Positions 26,138 through 35,145 of a stretch of 64,000 nucleotides of DNA are shown here, piece by piece. Made by a program: the position numbers and the translations under genes. This DNA is from Variovorax paradoxus. GTDB taxonomy: Bacteria; Pseudomonadota; Gammaproteobacteria; Burkholderiales; Burkholderiaceae_C. The DNA lies in assembly GCF_018614915.1 (NCBI RefSeq), contig NZ_JAGGNU010000005.1, forward strand, positions 62,001 through 126,000, given 5' to 3'. The notes under the pieces were generated by a model, which made no database searches, was not told where the DNA came from, and saw only the letters and a program-made list of their open reading frames with translations. Position 1 is the stretch's first letter; each line of letters begins with the position of its first letter.

Positions 26138-26611
26138 ATGGCAATGGACACCGACATTCTGGCCGCCGACGAGGTGGTCGGCGTGCTGAACGACCTGCTC
26201 GAGAACGCGCGCGACGGCGAGTACGGCTTTCGCACCTGCGCCGAGGAAGTGAAGTCGGCCAGCATGAAGCAGCTGTTCGACGACCGCGCCGCAACCTGCG
26301 GCCAGGCGGCCGGCGAGCTGGTGCAGCTGATCCTGGGCTACGGCGGCAAGCCCGCCGAGGGCGGCACCACGACCGGCGCGGTGCACCGCGGCTGGGTGCA
26401 CGTGAAGGGCATGGTGGGCGCCAACAGCGAGCTCTCGATGCTCGAGGAATGCGAGCGCGGCGAAGACGCGGCCGTGGCGCGCTACCGCAAGGCCCTGAAG
26501 CAGAACCTGCCGGCCGACGTACGCGCGGTGATCGAACGCCAGGCCGCGGGCGCCCAGAGCAACCACGACCAGATCAAGCGGCTGCGCGACGAAGCGCGCG
26601 CGCGAGGCTGA
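26138..26611 (+). CDS. DUF2383 / PA2169-type four-helix-bundle protein
   Basis: A 157-residue, all-helical, soluble protein with Glu-rich helices: VVGVLNDLLENARDGEYGF, AEEVKSASMKQLFDDRA, a central GGKPAEGGTTTGAVHRGW turn, and ECERGEDAAVARYRKAL. This is the ferritin-like bundle of the DUF2383 family, often induced by stress and of unknown function. The start follows AACCAAGGAG. The gene stands alone. Confidence 0.88.
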   Translation: MAMDTDILAADEVVGVLNDLLENARDGEYGFRTCAEEVKSASMKQLFDDRAATCGQAAGELVQLILGYGGKPAEGGTTTGAVHRGWVHVKGMVGANSELSMLEECERGEDAAVARYRKALKQNLPADVRAVIERQAAGAQSNHDQIKRLRDEARARG

Positions 26612-26795
26612 TGCCTGCGGCCGATGCGCCGCAAGCGGTGTCAATCGCATGAATGGGCGTCGGCCGCCCTACGCCGGAAGGCCGGGGTAACCCCTTGGCC
26701 ACCAGGCGCCGGAAAAAGCGCCATCGAGGTTGCCGACGAGCTGCTGGTGAAGTGCTCCACCGGCGCGCGCAGCACGCCTGAGCCCTTCGCCGGCG

Positions 26796-27779
26796 CTACC
26801 AGCGCAGCGCCGCCGTGTGCACCGGCGCATCCCACAGCGACGCCAGCTCGTCGTCCAGCAAGCTCACGGTCAGCGAAGCGCCCGCCATGTCGAGCGAGGT
26901 CGTGTAGTTGCCGACCAGCGAGCGCGCCAGCCTGAGCCCCTCGGCCTCGAGCCGCCGGTTCGCCGCATGGTGCAGCAGGTAGAGCTCCATCAGCGGCGTG
27001 CCGCCGAAGCCGTTGACGTGCAGCAGCACTTCGCGCCCGGCCCGGGCCTTCAAATCGCCGAGGATCGCATCCATCAGCGTGCGCACGATCTCGTCGGCCG
27101 GCATGTGGGCCGCGCGCCGGCGCCCCGGCTCGCCGTGGATGCCGACGCCGATCTCGATCTCGTCGGCACCGATGTCGAAAGTGGGCCGCCCGGCCGCCGG
27201 CACCGTGCAGCTGGTGAAGGCCACGCCCATCGACGCGGTGGCCGCGTTCACGCGATCGCCCAGCGCCTTGCACTGCGCCAGCGTCGCGCCCTGCTCGGCC
27301 GCGGCGCCGACCATCTTCTCCACCACCAGCGTACCGGCCACGCCGCGGCGGCCGGTGGTGTGGGTGGAGTTCTCGACCGCCACGTCGTCGTTGACCAGCA
27401 CGGTCGCGCTCTCGGTTTCCAGCATCTCGCTCGCCATCTGGAAGTTCATGCCGTCGCCGGCGTAGTTCTTGACGATGAAGAGCACGCCCCGGCCGGTTTC
27501 GGTGGCGGCCGCCGCGGCCAGCATCTGGTCGGGCGTGGGGCTGGTGAACACCTGGCCGGGGCAGGCCGCATCGAGCATGCCGCGGCCGACGAAACCCGCG
27601 TGCAGCGGCTCGTGGCCCGAGCCGCCGCCCGAGATCAGCGCCACCTTGTTCGAAGCGCCTTCGTGCCGCGCGACGAAGGTGGGCTCGAATTCGACGCGCA
27701 GCAGCTTCGGATGCGCCTCCACCATGCCGCCGAGCGACTCGCGCAGCATCGCGTCGACGTCGTTGACGAACTTCTTCAT
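26796..27779 (-). CDS. dhaK: Dihydroxyacetone kinase-type subunit DhaK (copy 1)
   Basis: A 327-residue substrate-binding kinase subunit. It has GGGSGHEP (51-58), KNYAGDGMNF with D109, NSTHTTGRRGVAGT, and H215 in GVGIHGEPG, which binds the ketone covalently as a hemiaminal in this family. The substrate is dihydroxyacetone or a related short ketose such as erythrulose. It is the last gene of the ABC transporter operon; its ATG overlaps the dhaL stop (ATGA). No DhaM phosphotransferase subunit is present, so ATP rather than the PTS is the likely donor, which is inference. A close paralogue lies at 35142. Confidence 0.92.
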   Translation of the reverse strand: MKKFVNDVDAMLRESLGGMVEAHPKLLRVEFEPTFVARHEGASNKVALISGGGSGHEPLHAGFVGRGMLDAACPGQVFTSPTPDQMLAAAAATETGRGVLFIVKNYAGDGMNFQMASEMLETESATVLVNDDVAVENSTHTTGRRGVAGTLVVEKMVGAAAEQGATLAQCKALGDRVNAATASMGVAFTSCTVPAAGRPTFDIGADEIEIGVGIHGEPGRRRAAHMPADEIVRTLMDAILGDLKARAGREVLLHVNGFGGTPLMELYLLHHAANRRLEAEGLRLARSLVGNYTTSLDMAGASLTVSLLDDELASLWDAPVHTAALRW

Positions 27780-28408
27780 GCGGTTTCCTTCCATGTATCG
27801 CACACCGCCGTGATGGCGACTTCGCAGGTCTTCGAGCCCGGATCGATATGGCCCAGCGCGCGTTCGCCGAGGAAGGACGCACGGCCCTTGGTGGCAGTCA
27901 TGTCGCGCGTGGCGAGCATGTTGCGGTGCGCCTCGGCCGTGAGCTCTTCGCACAGTTGCGCGAGCGGCGCGCCTTCTTCGGCCAAGCGCTGCAGCAGGCG
28001 CGACACCGGGATCAGTACGTCCAGCATGGTCTTCTCGCCCAGGTCGGCCTTGCCGCGGCTCTTGATCGCTTCCACGCCGGCCGCGAAGGCGGCGGCGAAC
28101 TGCCGGCGGTCGGGCTCGTCGATGCCGGCCAGCGTCTTGCCCATCGCGATGAAGAAGCTCGAGATCAGCGGCCCCGAGGCGCCGCCGATGGTCGACAGCA
28201 GCTTCATGCCGATCCTGCCGAAAGCGGCACCGGGCGCGAGCGGCGCCAGCTCCTCGCGCATCGCCATCAGCACGTCGCAGCCGCGGCGCACGTTGATGAA
28301 GTGATCGCCGTCGCCGATGGCGCGGTCCAGCGATTCGATCTGGCTTTCGTTGGCGAGGATGGCCGCCTGCACGGCTTCCAGCGCGTCGATGATGTGGGGC
28401 GTCTTCAT
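27776..28408 (-). CDS. dhaL: Dihydroxyacetone kinase-type subunit DhaL
   Basis: The 210-residue nucleotide-binding partner of DhaK. Mg-binding Asp residues are at D28, D33 and D35 in LDRAIGDGDHFINVRRG. The usual GDGDHG has Phe in place of the last Gly. Further motifs are STIGGASGPLISSFF, GEKTMLDVLIP and GRASFLGERALGHIDPG. It overlaps the upstream ATPase gene (ATGA) and the downstream dhaK (ATGA), so all three are tightly coupled. It is the only DhaL in the window and may serve both DhaK copies. Confidence 0.92.
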   Translation of the reverse strand: MKTPHIIDALEAVQAAILANESQIESLDRAIGDGDHFINVRRGCDVLMAMREELAPLAPGAAFGRIGMKLLSTIGGASGPLISSFFIAMGKTLAGIDEPDRRQFAAAFAAGVEAIKSRGKADLGEKTMLDVLIPVSRLLQRLAEEGAPLAQLCEELTAEAHRNMLATRDMTATKGRASFLGERALGHIDPGSKTCEVAITAVCDTWKETA

Positions 28409-29436
28409 GGAATTTCCTGGATCGGGGGTGCGGCGATGCGGCGTCCGGCCGCGTCGAAGAAAAGGCAGCGCTCGGCGGGAAAGCCGAAGCGCGCCTGCGA
28501 ACCCGGGGCGAGCGGCTCGTCGAGCATCACGCGCGCATGCACCTCCACGCCCTGCCGCTCGGCCACCAGCTGGTGCTTGACCAGCGAGCACTCGATGACC
28601 TGGAAGCCGGCCGCCTCGCCCTCCGGCGAGAGCAGCACGTCCTCGGGGCGGATCGCCACATGGGCGGTGCCGGCCGGCGAGCGGCCGTCGAACCACTGCG
28701 CCGGCAGCACGTTGATGGCGGGCGAGCCCAGGCGCTGGGCCACCGGCAGCGTGTGCGGGTTGCCGTAGACATCGAGCGGCGTGCCCAGCTGCTGCAGCAC
28801 GCCGCGCTCGAGGATGCCGATGCGGTCGGCCATGGTGGTGGCCTCGACGTGGTCGTGCGTCACGTAGACCACGGTGGCGCCGGTGCTGCGCTGCAGGCGC
28901 CTGAGCTCGACGCGCAGCTCCTCGCGCAGCTGCGCATCGAGCGAGGAGAGCGGCTCGTCCATCAGGAACACGCGCGGCCGGCGCACCAGCGCGCGGCCGA
29001 TCGCCACGCGCTGCATCTCGCCGCCCGAGAGCTCGGTGGCGCGACGCCCGAGCTTGGCCTCGATGTGCAGCAGCGCCGCCACCTCCTCGACACGGCGCTT
29101 GAGCTCGGCCGGCTCGCTGCGCCGCAGCGGCGAGCGCAAGGGGAAGGCGAGGTTGTCGAAGACGCTGAGATGCGGGTAGAGCGAGTACTGCTGGAACACG
29201 AAGGCGCAGTCGCGGCTGGTCGGCAGGCTCGCCGTGATGTCGTGGCCGTCCATGCGGATAAGCCCGGCATCGGGGCGCTCCAGTCCGGCAATGAGGCGCA
29301 GCGTGGTGGTCTTGCCGGCGCCGCTCGGGCCCAGCAGCACGAGGAATTCGCCGTCGGCGACGTGGAGGTTCAGGTCCGTCACCGCCTTGACCTCACCGAA
29401 GGCGCGGCTCACGCCGCAGAGCTCAATGCTGGCCAT
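28405..29436 (-). CDS. Sugar/polyol ABC transporter ATPase (first of pair)
   Basis: A 343-residue MalK/UgpC-type ATPase with a C-terminal TOBE domain. It has Walker A GPSGAGKTT (36-44), Q-loop FVFQQYSLYPHLSV, signature ELSGGEMQRVAIGRAL, Walker B VFLMDEP and switch His in YVTHDHVEA. It forms a pair with the ATPase encoded just upstream. Two different ATPases in one importer is the GlpS/GlpT arrangement of rhizobial glycerol importers. It overlaps the upstream ATPase by 14 bases and dhaL by four. Confidence 0.9.
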   Translation of the reverse strand: MASIELCGVSRAFGEVKAVTDLNLHVADGEFLVLLGPSGAGKTTTLRLIAGLERPDAGLIRMDGHDITASLPTSRDCAFVFQQYSLYPHLSVFDNLAFPLRSPLRRSEPAELKRRVEEVAALLHIEAKLGRRATELSGGEMQRVAIGRALVRRPRVFLMDEPLSSLDAQLREELRVELRRLQRSTGATVVYVTHDHVEATTMADRIGILERGVLQQLGTPLDVYGNPHTLPVAQRLGSPAINVLPAQWFDGRSPAGTAHVAIRPEDVLLSPEGEAAGFQVIECSLVKHQLVAERQGVEVHARVMLDEPLAPGSQARFGFPAERCLFFDAAGRRIAAPPIQEIP

Positions 29437-30535
29437 GGCGCAGGGCCTCCCGGTGCTGGCGCGTGGTCGCGCTCGCCAGCAGCCGCTCGGTGCCGGCGTC
29501 GAAGAGCACGATGCGCGCGGTGTCGAAGCCGAGCGCGACCCGGTCGCCCGGGGCCAGGCGCTGCGACTTGTCGACCAGCGCCTTCAGCGTGCCGGCCGCG
29601 GTCGCGAGCTCGGCGATCCAGTGCGAGCCGAAGTACTCCACGTGCCGCACCTCGGCCGCCAGCCCCTCGCCCGGCGCGCCGAGCTGCACGTGCTCGGGCC
29701 GCACGCCGAACACGGCCGCGGCCGCGCCTTGCCCGATGCGCGGCACCGCCACCGGCAGGCCGGCCAGCGACACCGCCTCGTCGCCTGCGCGCACGGCGCC
29801 CGGGATCGGCAGGAAGTTCATCGGCGGCCTGCCGATGAAGCGCGCCACGAACATGCAGCTCGGAAAGTTGTAGATGCCGCCGGGCTCGTCGGCCTGCAGG
29901 ATCTCGCCCTGGTTCATCACGACGATGTGGTCGGCCAGCGCCATCGCCTCGTTCTGGTCGTGCGTGACGAAGACGGTGGTGGTGGCGAGCCGGGCGTGGA
30001 GCTTGCGCAGCTCCACGCACATCAGCTCGCGGAACTCGGCGTCGAGCGTGCCCAGCGGCTCGTCCATCAGGAAGGCCTGGGGCTGCCGCACAATGGCGCG
30101 GCCCAGCGCGACGCGCTGGCGGTCGCCGCCCGAGAGCCCGCCCACCCGCGCGCCCAGCAGGTGCTCGATGCGCAGGATGGCCGCGACGTCGGCCACGCGG
30201 CGGTCGATCTCGGCGCGCGGGAGGCCTTCGTTGCGCAGCGGGAACTCGAGGTTGCCGCGCACGCCCAGGTGCGGGTAGAGCGCGAAGAGCTGGAACACCA
30301 TCGCAATGTCGCGTTCGCGCGGGCGCAGGTAGGTCACGTCCTGGCCCGCGAGCGTGATCGAACCGGAGGTCGGGAACTCGAGGCCGGCCAGCATGCGCAG
30401 CGTGGTCGTCTTGCCGCAGCCCGAGGGGCCGAGCAGCACGACGAACTTGCCGTCTTCCAGGGTCAGCGTGGAGTCGCGCACGGCGATGAAATCGCTGAAG
30501 CGCTTGTGCAGCTTGTCGATGCGGATCTCGGCCAT
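29423..30535 (-). CDS. Sugar/polyol ABC transporter ATPase (second of pair)
   Basis: A 370-residue MalK/UgpC-type ATPase. It has Walker A GPSGCGKTT (about 36-44), signature LSGGDRQRVALGRAI, Walker B AFLMDEP, switch His in FVTHDQNEAM and a TOBE region with GVRPEHVQLG. It is distinct from its neighbour in sequence, so the importer most likely uses a heterodimer. It starts three bases after the stop of the tiny membrane gene. Confidence 0.9.
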   Translation of the reverse strand: MAEIRIDKLHKRFSDFIAVRDSTLTLEDGKFVVLLGPSGCGKTTTLRMLAGLEFPTSGSITLAGQDVTYLRPRERDIAMVFQLFALYPHLGVRGNLEFPLRNEGLPRAEIDRRVADVAAILRIEHLLGARVGGLSGGDRQRVALGRAIVRQPQAFLMDEPLGTLDAEFRELMCVELRKLHARLATTTVFVTHDQNEAMALADHIVVMNQGEILQADEPGGIYNFPSCMFVARFIGRPPMNFLPIPGAVRAGDEAVSLAGLPVAVPRIGQGAAAAVFGVRPEHVQLGAPGEGLAAEVRHVEYFGSHWIAELATAAGTLKALVDKSQRLAPGDRVALGFDTARIVLFDAGTERLLASATTRQHREALRHGQH

Positions 30536-30537
30536 GG

Positions 30538-30705
30538 TCAGCGCAGCTTTCCTGCGACCGTGTAGCCTGCGACGCCGGCCAGCAGCACCGCGAACGAGTA
30601 GCTGTAGATCTCGAGCGACCAGGGCTGCATCAGCATCGCCAGGCCCAGGCCGATGAGGGCGATGCTGGCGGGCTCCCAGCGCGAACGGGACAACCAGGTC
30701 TTCAT
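30538..30705 (-). CDS. Tiny two-helix membrane protein in polyol ABC operon (GlpU/DUF2160-like)
   Basis: A 55-residue protein with a basic N-terminus (MKTWLSRSRWEPAS) and two hydrophobic helices (about 13-28 and 34-51) joined by PWSLEIYSYS. The ATG overlaps the upstream permease stop (ATGA) and three bases separate it from the ATPase gene. Rhizobial glycerol operons carry a small membrane gene (glpU) in the same cluster. This is likely an analogue, though shorter, and its function is unknown. Being so tightly embedded makes it a credible gene. Confidence 0.7.
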   Translation of the reverse strand: MKTWLSRSRWEPASIALIGLGLAMLMQPWSLEIYSYSFAVLLAGVAGYTVAGKLR

Positions 30706-31649
30706 TTCCGAATCGCTCCGAAGGTGATGCCGCGCAGCAGGTGCTTGCGCAGCAGCACGGTGAACACCAGCACCGGCAGCAGGAACAGCGTGGTGCCCGC
30801 GGCCATGGCCGGCCAGTCGAGCCCGCCCTCGCCGATGATGGTCGGAATGAAGGGCGGCGAAGTCTGCGCGGTGCCGCTGGTCAAGAGCAGCGCGAACGCG
30901 TACTCGTTCCACGCGAAGATCAGGCAGAAGATGGCGGTGGTCGCGATGCCGGTGGCGGCCTGCGGCAGCACCACCTTGACGAAGGCCTGGAAGCGCGTGT
31001 AGCCGTCGACCATGGCCGCCTCCTCGTACTCGCGCGGGATCTCGTCCATGAAGCCCTTGAGCAGCCACACCGAGAGCGAGAGGTTGACCACCGTGTAGAG
31101 CAGGATCAGGCCCAGGTGCGTGTCCGACAGGCCGACCGCCCGGTACATCAGGTAGATCGGGATCGCCACCGCGATCGGCGGCATCATGCGCGTCGAGAGG
31201 ATGAAGAACAGCAGGTCGTCCTTGCCCGGCACCCGGAAGCGCGAGAAGGCGTAGGCCGCGAGCGTGCCCAGCACCACCGAAAGCAGCGTCGAGCCGAAGC
31301 CGATCAGCACCGAGTTGAGATAGCGGTCCGAGAAGCGCGAGGGGCCGGCCAGGATCATCTGCTGCTCGCGCACCAGGCCCTCGTACCAGGTGGCGGGCGG
31401 CGCCAGCGCAGCCAGCTCCTGCGCGCTCACGCGCGAGCGGGTGGTGAAGAGGTTCACGTAGCCGATCAGCGAGGGCTGCGTGACGACCTGCGGCGGATAG
31501 GCGATCGCATCCTGCGGCGTGCGGAAGCTGGTCAGGAGGATCCACACCAGCGGGATCAGCGAGACGAGTGCGTAGCCGATCACGACGATGCCGGCAAACG
31601 CCTTGGCGCGCGGTGTCGGGTCCAAAGGGCTGTGGACGGCGTTCTTCAT
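30702..31649 (-). CDS. Sugar/polyol ABC permease, MalG-like
   Basis: A 315-residue permease with six membrane segments. The ATPase-contact EAA loop is IPREYEEAAMVDGYTRFQAF followed by VVLPQAATGI. A periplasmic insert of about 90 residues (VVTQPSL... to SDRYLNS) after the first helix is typical of polyol-type MalG homologues. The ATG overlaps the preceding permease stop. Confidence 0.92.
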   Translation of the reverse strand: MKNAVHSPLDPTPRAKAFAGIVVIGYALVSLIPLVWILLTSFRTPQDAIAYPPQVVTQPSLIGYVNLFTTRSRVSAQELAALAPPATWYEGLVREQQMILAGPSRFSDRYLNSVLIGFGSTLLSVVLGTLAAYAFSRFRVPGKDDLLFFILSTRMMPPIAVAIPIYLMYRAVGLSDTHLGLILLYTVVNLSLSVWLLKGFMDEIPREYEEAAMVDGYTRFQAFVKVVLPQAATGIATTAIFCLIFAWNEYAFALLLTSGTAQTSPPFIPTIIGEGGLDWPAMAAGTTLFLLPVLVFTVLLRKHLLRGITFGAIRK

Positions 31650-32596
31650 CTCTGCTTCACCCGGTCGAGAAAGCGCACCGTCACGAGCGAGAGCCCGTAG
31701 ATCGACACGAAGAGGATGATGGCCAGCGCCGAGCTGTAGCCGGTGCGCCATTTCTCGAAGGCCTCGCGCTTGAGCTTGATCGAGGCCAGCTCGGTCACCG
31801 AGCCGGGCCCGCCGTTGGTGAGCTGGTCCACGAGGTCGAACATCTTGAAGTTCTCGATCACGCGGAACAGCACCGCGAGGATGATGAAAGGCATCACCAT
31901 CGGCAGCGTGATGCGCCAGAACTTGGTCCACTCGCTGGCGCGGTCGATCTCGGCCGCTTCGTAGAGGTAGGGCGGGATCGAGCGCAGGCCGGCCAAGAGC
32001 AGCAGCATCACGTAGGGCGTCCACATCCAGGTGTCGACCAGCACGATGGCCCAGGGCGAGAGCTGGGTGTCGCCAAGCATGGTGAAGGTGCCGGGGCCGC
32101 CTGCGAAGTTGACGATGTAGTTGAAGATGCCGTACTGCGGCTCGAAGAAGTACTTCCAGAAGGTGCCGACCACGGCCGGCGCCAGCATCATCGGCAGCAG
32201 GATCGCGGTGCTCCAGAAGCTGTGCGTGCGAAAGCGCCGGTTCAGCATCAGCGCCAGGCCGAAGCCGATCAGGAGCTGCAGCGTGATCGAGCAGGTGAGG
32301 AAGTGCGCGGTGGCACGCATGTTCTCCCAGATCGACTCGTCGTTGAGCACCCGCGAGTAGTTGCCGATGCCGACCCACAGCACGTCGGCGCCCGGCCGGT
32401 TGGCGCGGAAGTTGGTGAAGGACAGCCAGATCGTCCAGACGAGCGGGAAGATGTTGAAGGCCAGCAGCAGCAGGATCGTCGGCCCGACGAAGAGCCATGC
32501 CAGCGCGCGGTCGGAGAGGCCATGGCCGGCAGTCCGGCGGCCGACGCTCTCCGCACCGCGCATCACGGTGCTGTTGTCGATGTGAACGAAGGACAT
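31646..32596 (-). CDS. Sugar/polyol ABC permease, MalF-like
   Basis: A 316-residue permease with six membrane segments. Its EAA loop is LYEAAEIDRASEWTKFWRI then TLPMVMPFII. The N-terminal cytoplasmic part (residues 1-25) is hydrophilic. It lies ten bases after the receptor gene and is coupled to the next permease by ATGA. Confidence 0.92.
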   Translation of the reverse strand: MSFVHIDNSTVMRGAESVGRRTAGHGLSDRALAWLFVGPTILLLLAFNIFPLVWTIWLSFTNFRANRPGADVLWVGIGNYSRVLNDESIWENMRATAHFLTCSITLQLLIGFGLALMLNRRFRTHSFWSTAILLPMMLAPAVVGTFWKYFFEPQYGIFNYIVNFAGGPGTFTMLGDTQLSPWAIVLVDTWMWTPYVMLLLLAGLRSIPPYLYEAAEIDRASEWTKFWRITLPMVMPFIILAVLFRVIENFKMFDLVDQLTNGGPGSVTELASIKLKREAFEKWRTGYSSALAIILFVSIYGLSLVTVRFLDRVKQR

Positions 32597-32606
32597 GCGG
32601 CGTCGC

Positions 32607-33950
32607 TCAAGGCTTGATCTTCCCGTCTTCCTTGAAGACCTCGGTCCAGTCCTTGAGCAGGCCGTCGAGTGCTTCCTGCGGCGTGCCCTTGCCGGCCACC
32701 ACGTAGTCGTGCGTGCGCTTCTGCATCGCCAGCAGCAGCTGCGCGTAGCTCGGCTCCTGCCAGAAGTCGCGCACGATCTTCATCGAGTCGAGGAACACCG
32801 GCGCATACGAGGTGCTCTTCTCGAAGCCCGGCTTGGAAAGCACCGCGTTGTGGCACGAGAAGCCGCCCGCGTCCCACCACTTCTGCTGCACCGAGGGCTG
32901 CGCGAACCACTTGATGTAGTCGAGCGCCAGATCCTTCTTGTCGGAGTACTTCACGACCGAGATGCCCTGGCCGCCCAGCTGCGCGGCGGCGATCCTGGCC
33001 TTCGGCATGGTGAAGAAGCCGGTCTTCTCGCCGCCCACGTTCGGGTCCTTCGCGATGCCGGGGAAGAAAGCGATGAAGTTCATCTGCATCGCGACCTGGC
33101 CCGACTTGTAGGAGTCGAGGTCCTCGGTCATGTAGGCGTTGGAATGGCCGGGAGGCGTGCAGCAGTCGAACAGCTCCTTGTAGAACTTGAGGCCGGCCAC
33201 GGCCTCGGGCCCGTTGATGAAGCCTTTCATGTCGTACGGCTTCTTCGGGTTGTCGTACTGCATGCCGAAGGCGTACATGGTGTTGGTCACGCCCATGGTG
33301 ATGCCCTCGGAGCCGCGCTCGGTATAGAGCGCCGCGCCGTAGACCTTCTTGCCGTCGATGCTGCGGTTCTGGAAGAACTGGCCGACCTGCTTGAACTCGT
33401 CCCAGGTCTTGGGCGAAGCGAGCTCGCGGTTGTATTTGGCCTTGAACTCCGCCTGCAGTTCGGGCCTGGCGAACCAGTCCTTGCGGTAGGTGAAGGCCAC
33501 GGCGTCGCCCATCGCGGGCAGCGCCCAGTAGTTCTTCGTGCCCTTGGGCCAGGTCGAGTAGCCCTCGACGGTGGCGGGCATGAAGTCGCTCATCTTGATG
33601 CCGTTCTTGTCGAAGAACTCGTTGAGCTTGATGTAGTGGCCCTCGGTCGCGGCCGAGCCGATCCACTGGCTGTCGCCGATCAGCAGGTCGCACAGCTTGC
33701 CCTTGGAGTTGAGCTCGTTGAGCATGCGCTGCGCGAAGTTCGGCCAGGGCACGAACTCGTACTTCATCTGCACGCCGGTCTGGGCGGTGAAGTCCTTCGA
33801 CAGCTCCACCAGCGCGTTGGCCGGATCCCAGGCCGCCCAGCACAGCGTGAGCTGCCTGGCCTGGGCCTGCGCCGCACCGGAAGAAGCCAGCACCAGCGCT
33901 GCGAAGAGCGCAGTGACGGGCGTCGATCGCTTGTTCATCAACCACTTCAT
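32607..33950 (-). CDS. Extracellular solute-binding protein (family 1) of polyol ABC transporter
   Basis: A 447-residue periplasmic receptor. The signal peptide (about 1-31, ending SGAAQAQA) precedes LTLCWAAWDPANALVELS. It has the family-1 features WDEFKQVGQFF, GQVAMQMNFIAF and the C-terminal WWDAGGFSCHNAVL. It is shorter than rhizobial GlpV (about 575), so it is not simply the glycerol receptor. The ligand is probably a polyol or small sugar, judged from the kinase genes. It is the first gene of the operon, with an AGGAG ribosome site and a promoter in the AT-rich region upstream. Confidence 0.9.
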   Translation of the reverse strand: MKWLMNKRSTPVTALFAALVLASSGAAQAQARQLTLCWAAWDPANALVELSKDFTAQTGVQMKYEFVPWPNFAQRMLNELNSKGKLCDLLIGDSQWIGSAATEGHYIKLNEFFDKNGIKMSDFMPATVEGYSTWPKGTKNYWALPAMGDAVAFTYRKDWFARPELQAEFKAKYNRELASPKTWDEFKQVGQFFQNRSIDGKKVYGAALYTERGSEGITMGVTNTMYAFGMQYDNPKKPYDMKGFINGPEAVAGLKFYKELFDCCTPPGHSNAYMTEDLDSYKSGQVAMQMNFIAFFPGIAKDPNVGGEKTGFFTMPKARIAAAQLGGQGISVVKYSDKKDLALDYIKWFAQPSVQQKWWDAGGFSCHNAVLSKPGFEKSTSYAPVFLDSMKIVRDFWQEPSYAQLLLAMQKRTHDYVVAGKGTPQEALDGLLKDWTEVFKEDGKIKP

Positions 33951-33985
33951 TTGCTCATCTCCTGTTGGTCATGGGGCCATCGAAG

Positions 33986-34097
33986 AATAAAGATGGCAAT
34001 AAATAAATCAATCAACGCAAACCCTAAGACACGAGGGATCAGGATTTGCCCGATGAAGCCCTGCATCGACATCGGCGACACTCCTGATTGATTTATT
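33986..34097. promoter_or_regulatory. AT-rich divergent promoter region with inverted repeats (LacI operator candidate)
   Basis: AATAAATCAATCA at 34002-34014 recurs as its exact reverse complement at 34085-34097, 83 bases apart. The left copy overlaps the -35 of a minus-strand promoter, TTGATT (34015-34010) with an 18-base spacer and TTTATT (33991-33986), facing the receptor gene. The right copy abuts the LacI gene start. The geometry fits a repressor that binds two sites, loops the DNA and controls both the transporter operon and itself. Confidence 0.6.
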
Positions 34098-35145
34098 GAG
34101 GCGCTTTTCGCACTTGGCCACTTCCGTCACCATCACCCAGATCGCCGAAGCCGCCGGCGTCAGCAGCGCCACCGTTGACCGCGTGCTGAACAGCCGCCCC
34201 GGCGTCAACCCGGTCACCGTGCAGCGCGTGCGCGACGCGATGAAGGAACTGGGCGGCGCGCTGCCGATGCGCGGCCGGCCGCGCTCGACCGAGAGCTACC
34301 GCTTCGCCTTCGTGCTGCCGTCGACCCGGCGCGGCTTTTTCGACCTGGTGGATCGCGTGGTCGCGCAGGCGGCCGGCGACTTCCGCCACCAGCACATCAC
34401 GGAGGTCACGCGCCGGCTGCCGGCGCAGGACGCCGCGGCCTTCGCCGAAGAGCTCGCCCGGCTCTCGGACATGGACGGCGTGGCCCTGCTCGCGCCCGAC
34501 ACGCCGCCGGTGAAGCTGGCCGTCAACGAGCTGGTGCGCGCCGGCGTGCATGTGGTCACCCTGTTCTCCGACGTCGCGGGCTCGATGCGCGAGACCTACA
34601 TCGGCGCCGACAACCGCGCCGCCGGCCGCACCGCGGGCCTGCTGCTCGGGCGCGAGGCGCCGGCCGGCCAGGGGCATTGCGCGCTGCTGTCGCCGGCCAC
34701 GCGCTATGCGGCCGAGATCGACCGCGGCATCGGCTTCGCGCAGGTGCTGCAGGAGCGCTTCGCCGGCGCGAAGCTGCTGCGCGTGGACGACATGCCCGAG
34801 TCGGAAGACGAGGCCTACCGCCGCGCACGCGAGGCGCTCGATCCGCAGGCCACCGGCGGGCGCCTGACCGCGGTCTACAACGTCGGCCCCGGCAGCCATG
34901 GCGTGCACCGGGCGCTGGCCGAGCACGGCTACGATGCCTCGCTCGGCGTGGTCGCGCACGACCTGCTCGACATGCACCGCAGCATGCTGATCTCGGGCGG
35001 GCTGAGCTTCGTGCTTCACCAGGACGTGCACTATGCGGTGACCACCGCGGCGCGGGTGCTGCGCGCCTTGTGCGAAGGGGTGCGCGGCGCGCTGGCGGTC
35101 AGCAACCCGCGGGTCGACATCCTGACCGTGGAGAACCTTGCATGA
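34096..35145 (+). CDS. LacI-family regulator of the polyol/DhaK cluster
   Basis: A 349-residue repressor with an N-terminal helix-turn-helix (TITQIAEAAGVSSATVDRVLN) and a sugar-binding periplasmic-type domain with LLAPDTPPV, YIGADNRAAGRTAG and the C-terminal GGLSFVLHQDVHYAV. The frame starts at TTG 34096; another TTG at 34114, with GAGG 12 bases upstream, puts the helix-turn-helix at the usual distance from the N-terminus. No ATG or GTG is available. It is divergent from the transporter operon and its stop overlaps dhaK copy 2 (ATGA). The effector is probably the transported polyol or its ketose. Confidence 0.87.
   Translation: MRRFSHLATSVTITQIAEAAGVSSATVDRVLNSRPGVNPVTVQRVRDAMKELGGALPMRGRPRSTESYRFAFVLPSTRRGFFDLVDRVVAQAAGDFRHQHITEVTRRLPAQDAAAFAEELARLSDMDGVALLAPDTPPVKLAVNELVRAGVHVVTLFSDVAGSMRETYIGADNRAAGRTAGLLLGREAPAGQGHCALLSPATRYAAEIDRGIGFAQVLQERFAGAKLLRVDDMPESEDEAYRRAREALDPQATGGRLTAVYNVGPGSHGVHRALAEHGYDASLGVVAHDLLDMHRSMLISGGLSFVLHQDVHYAVTTAARVLRALCEGVRGALAVSNPRVDILTVENLA

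Noticed and set aside
26612..26795. Gap between the DUF2383 gene and dhaK copy 1 considered for a small gene.
   Set aside because: Open frames here lack a ribosome site and start codon in a sensible place; I see no clear terminator either.
34677..35141. An extended start for dhaK copy 2 reading into the LacI gene.
   Set aside because: The extension is an out-of-frame shadow of LacI; the ATG at 35142 begins the conserved MKKF N-terminus with an ATGA overlap.
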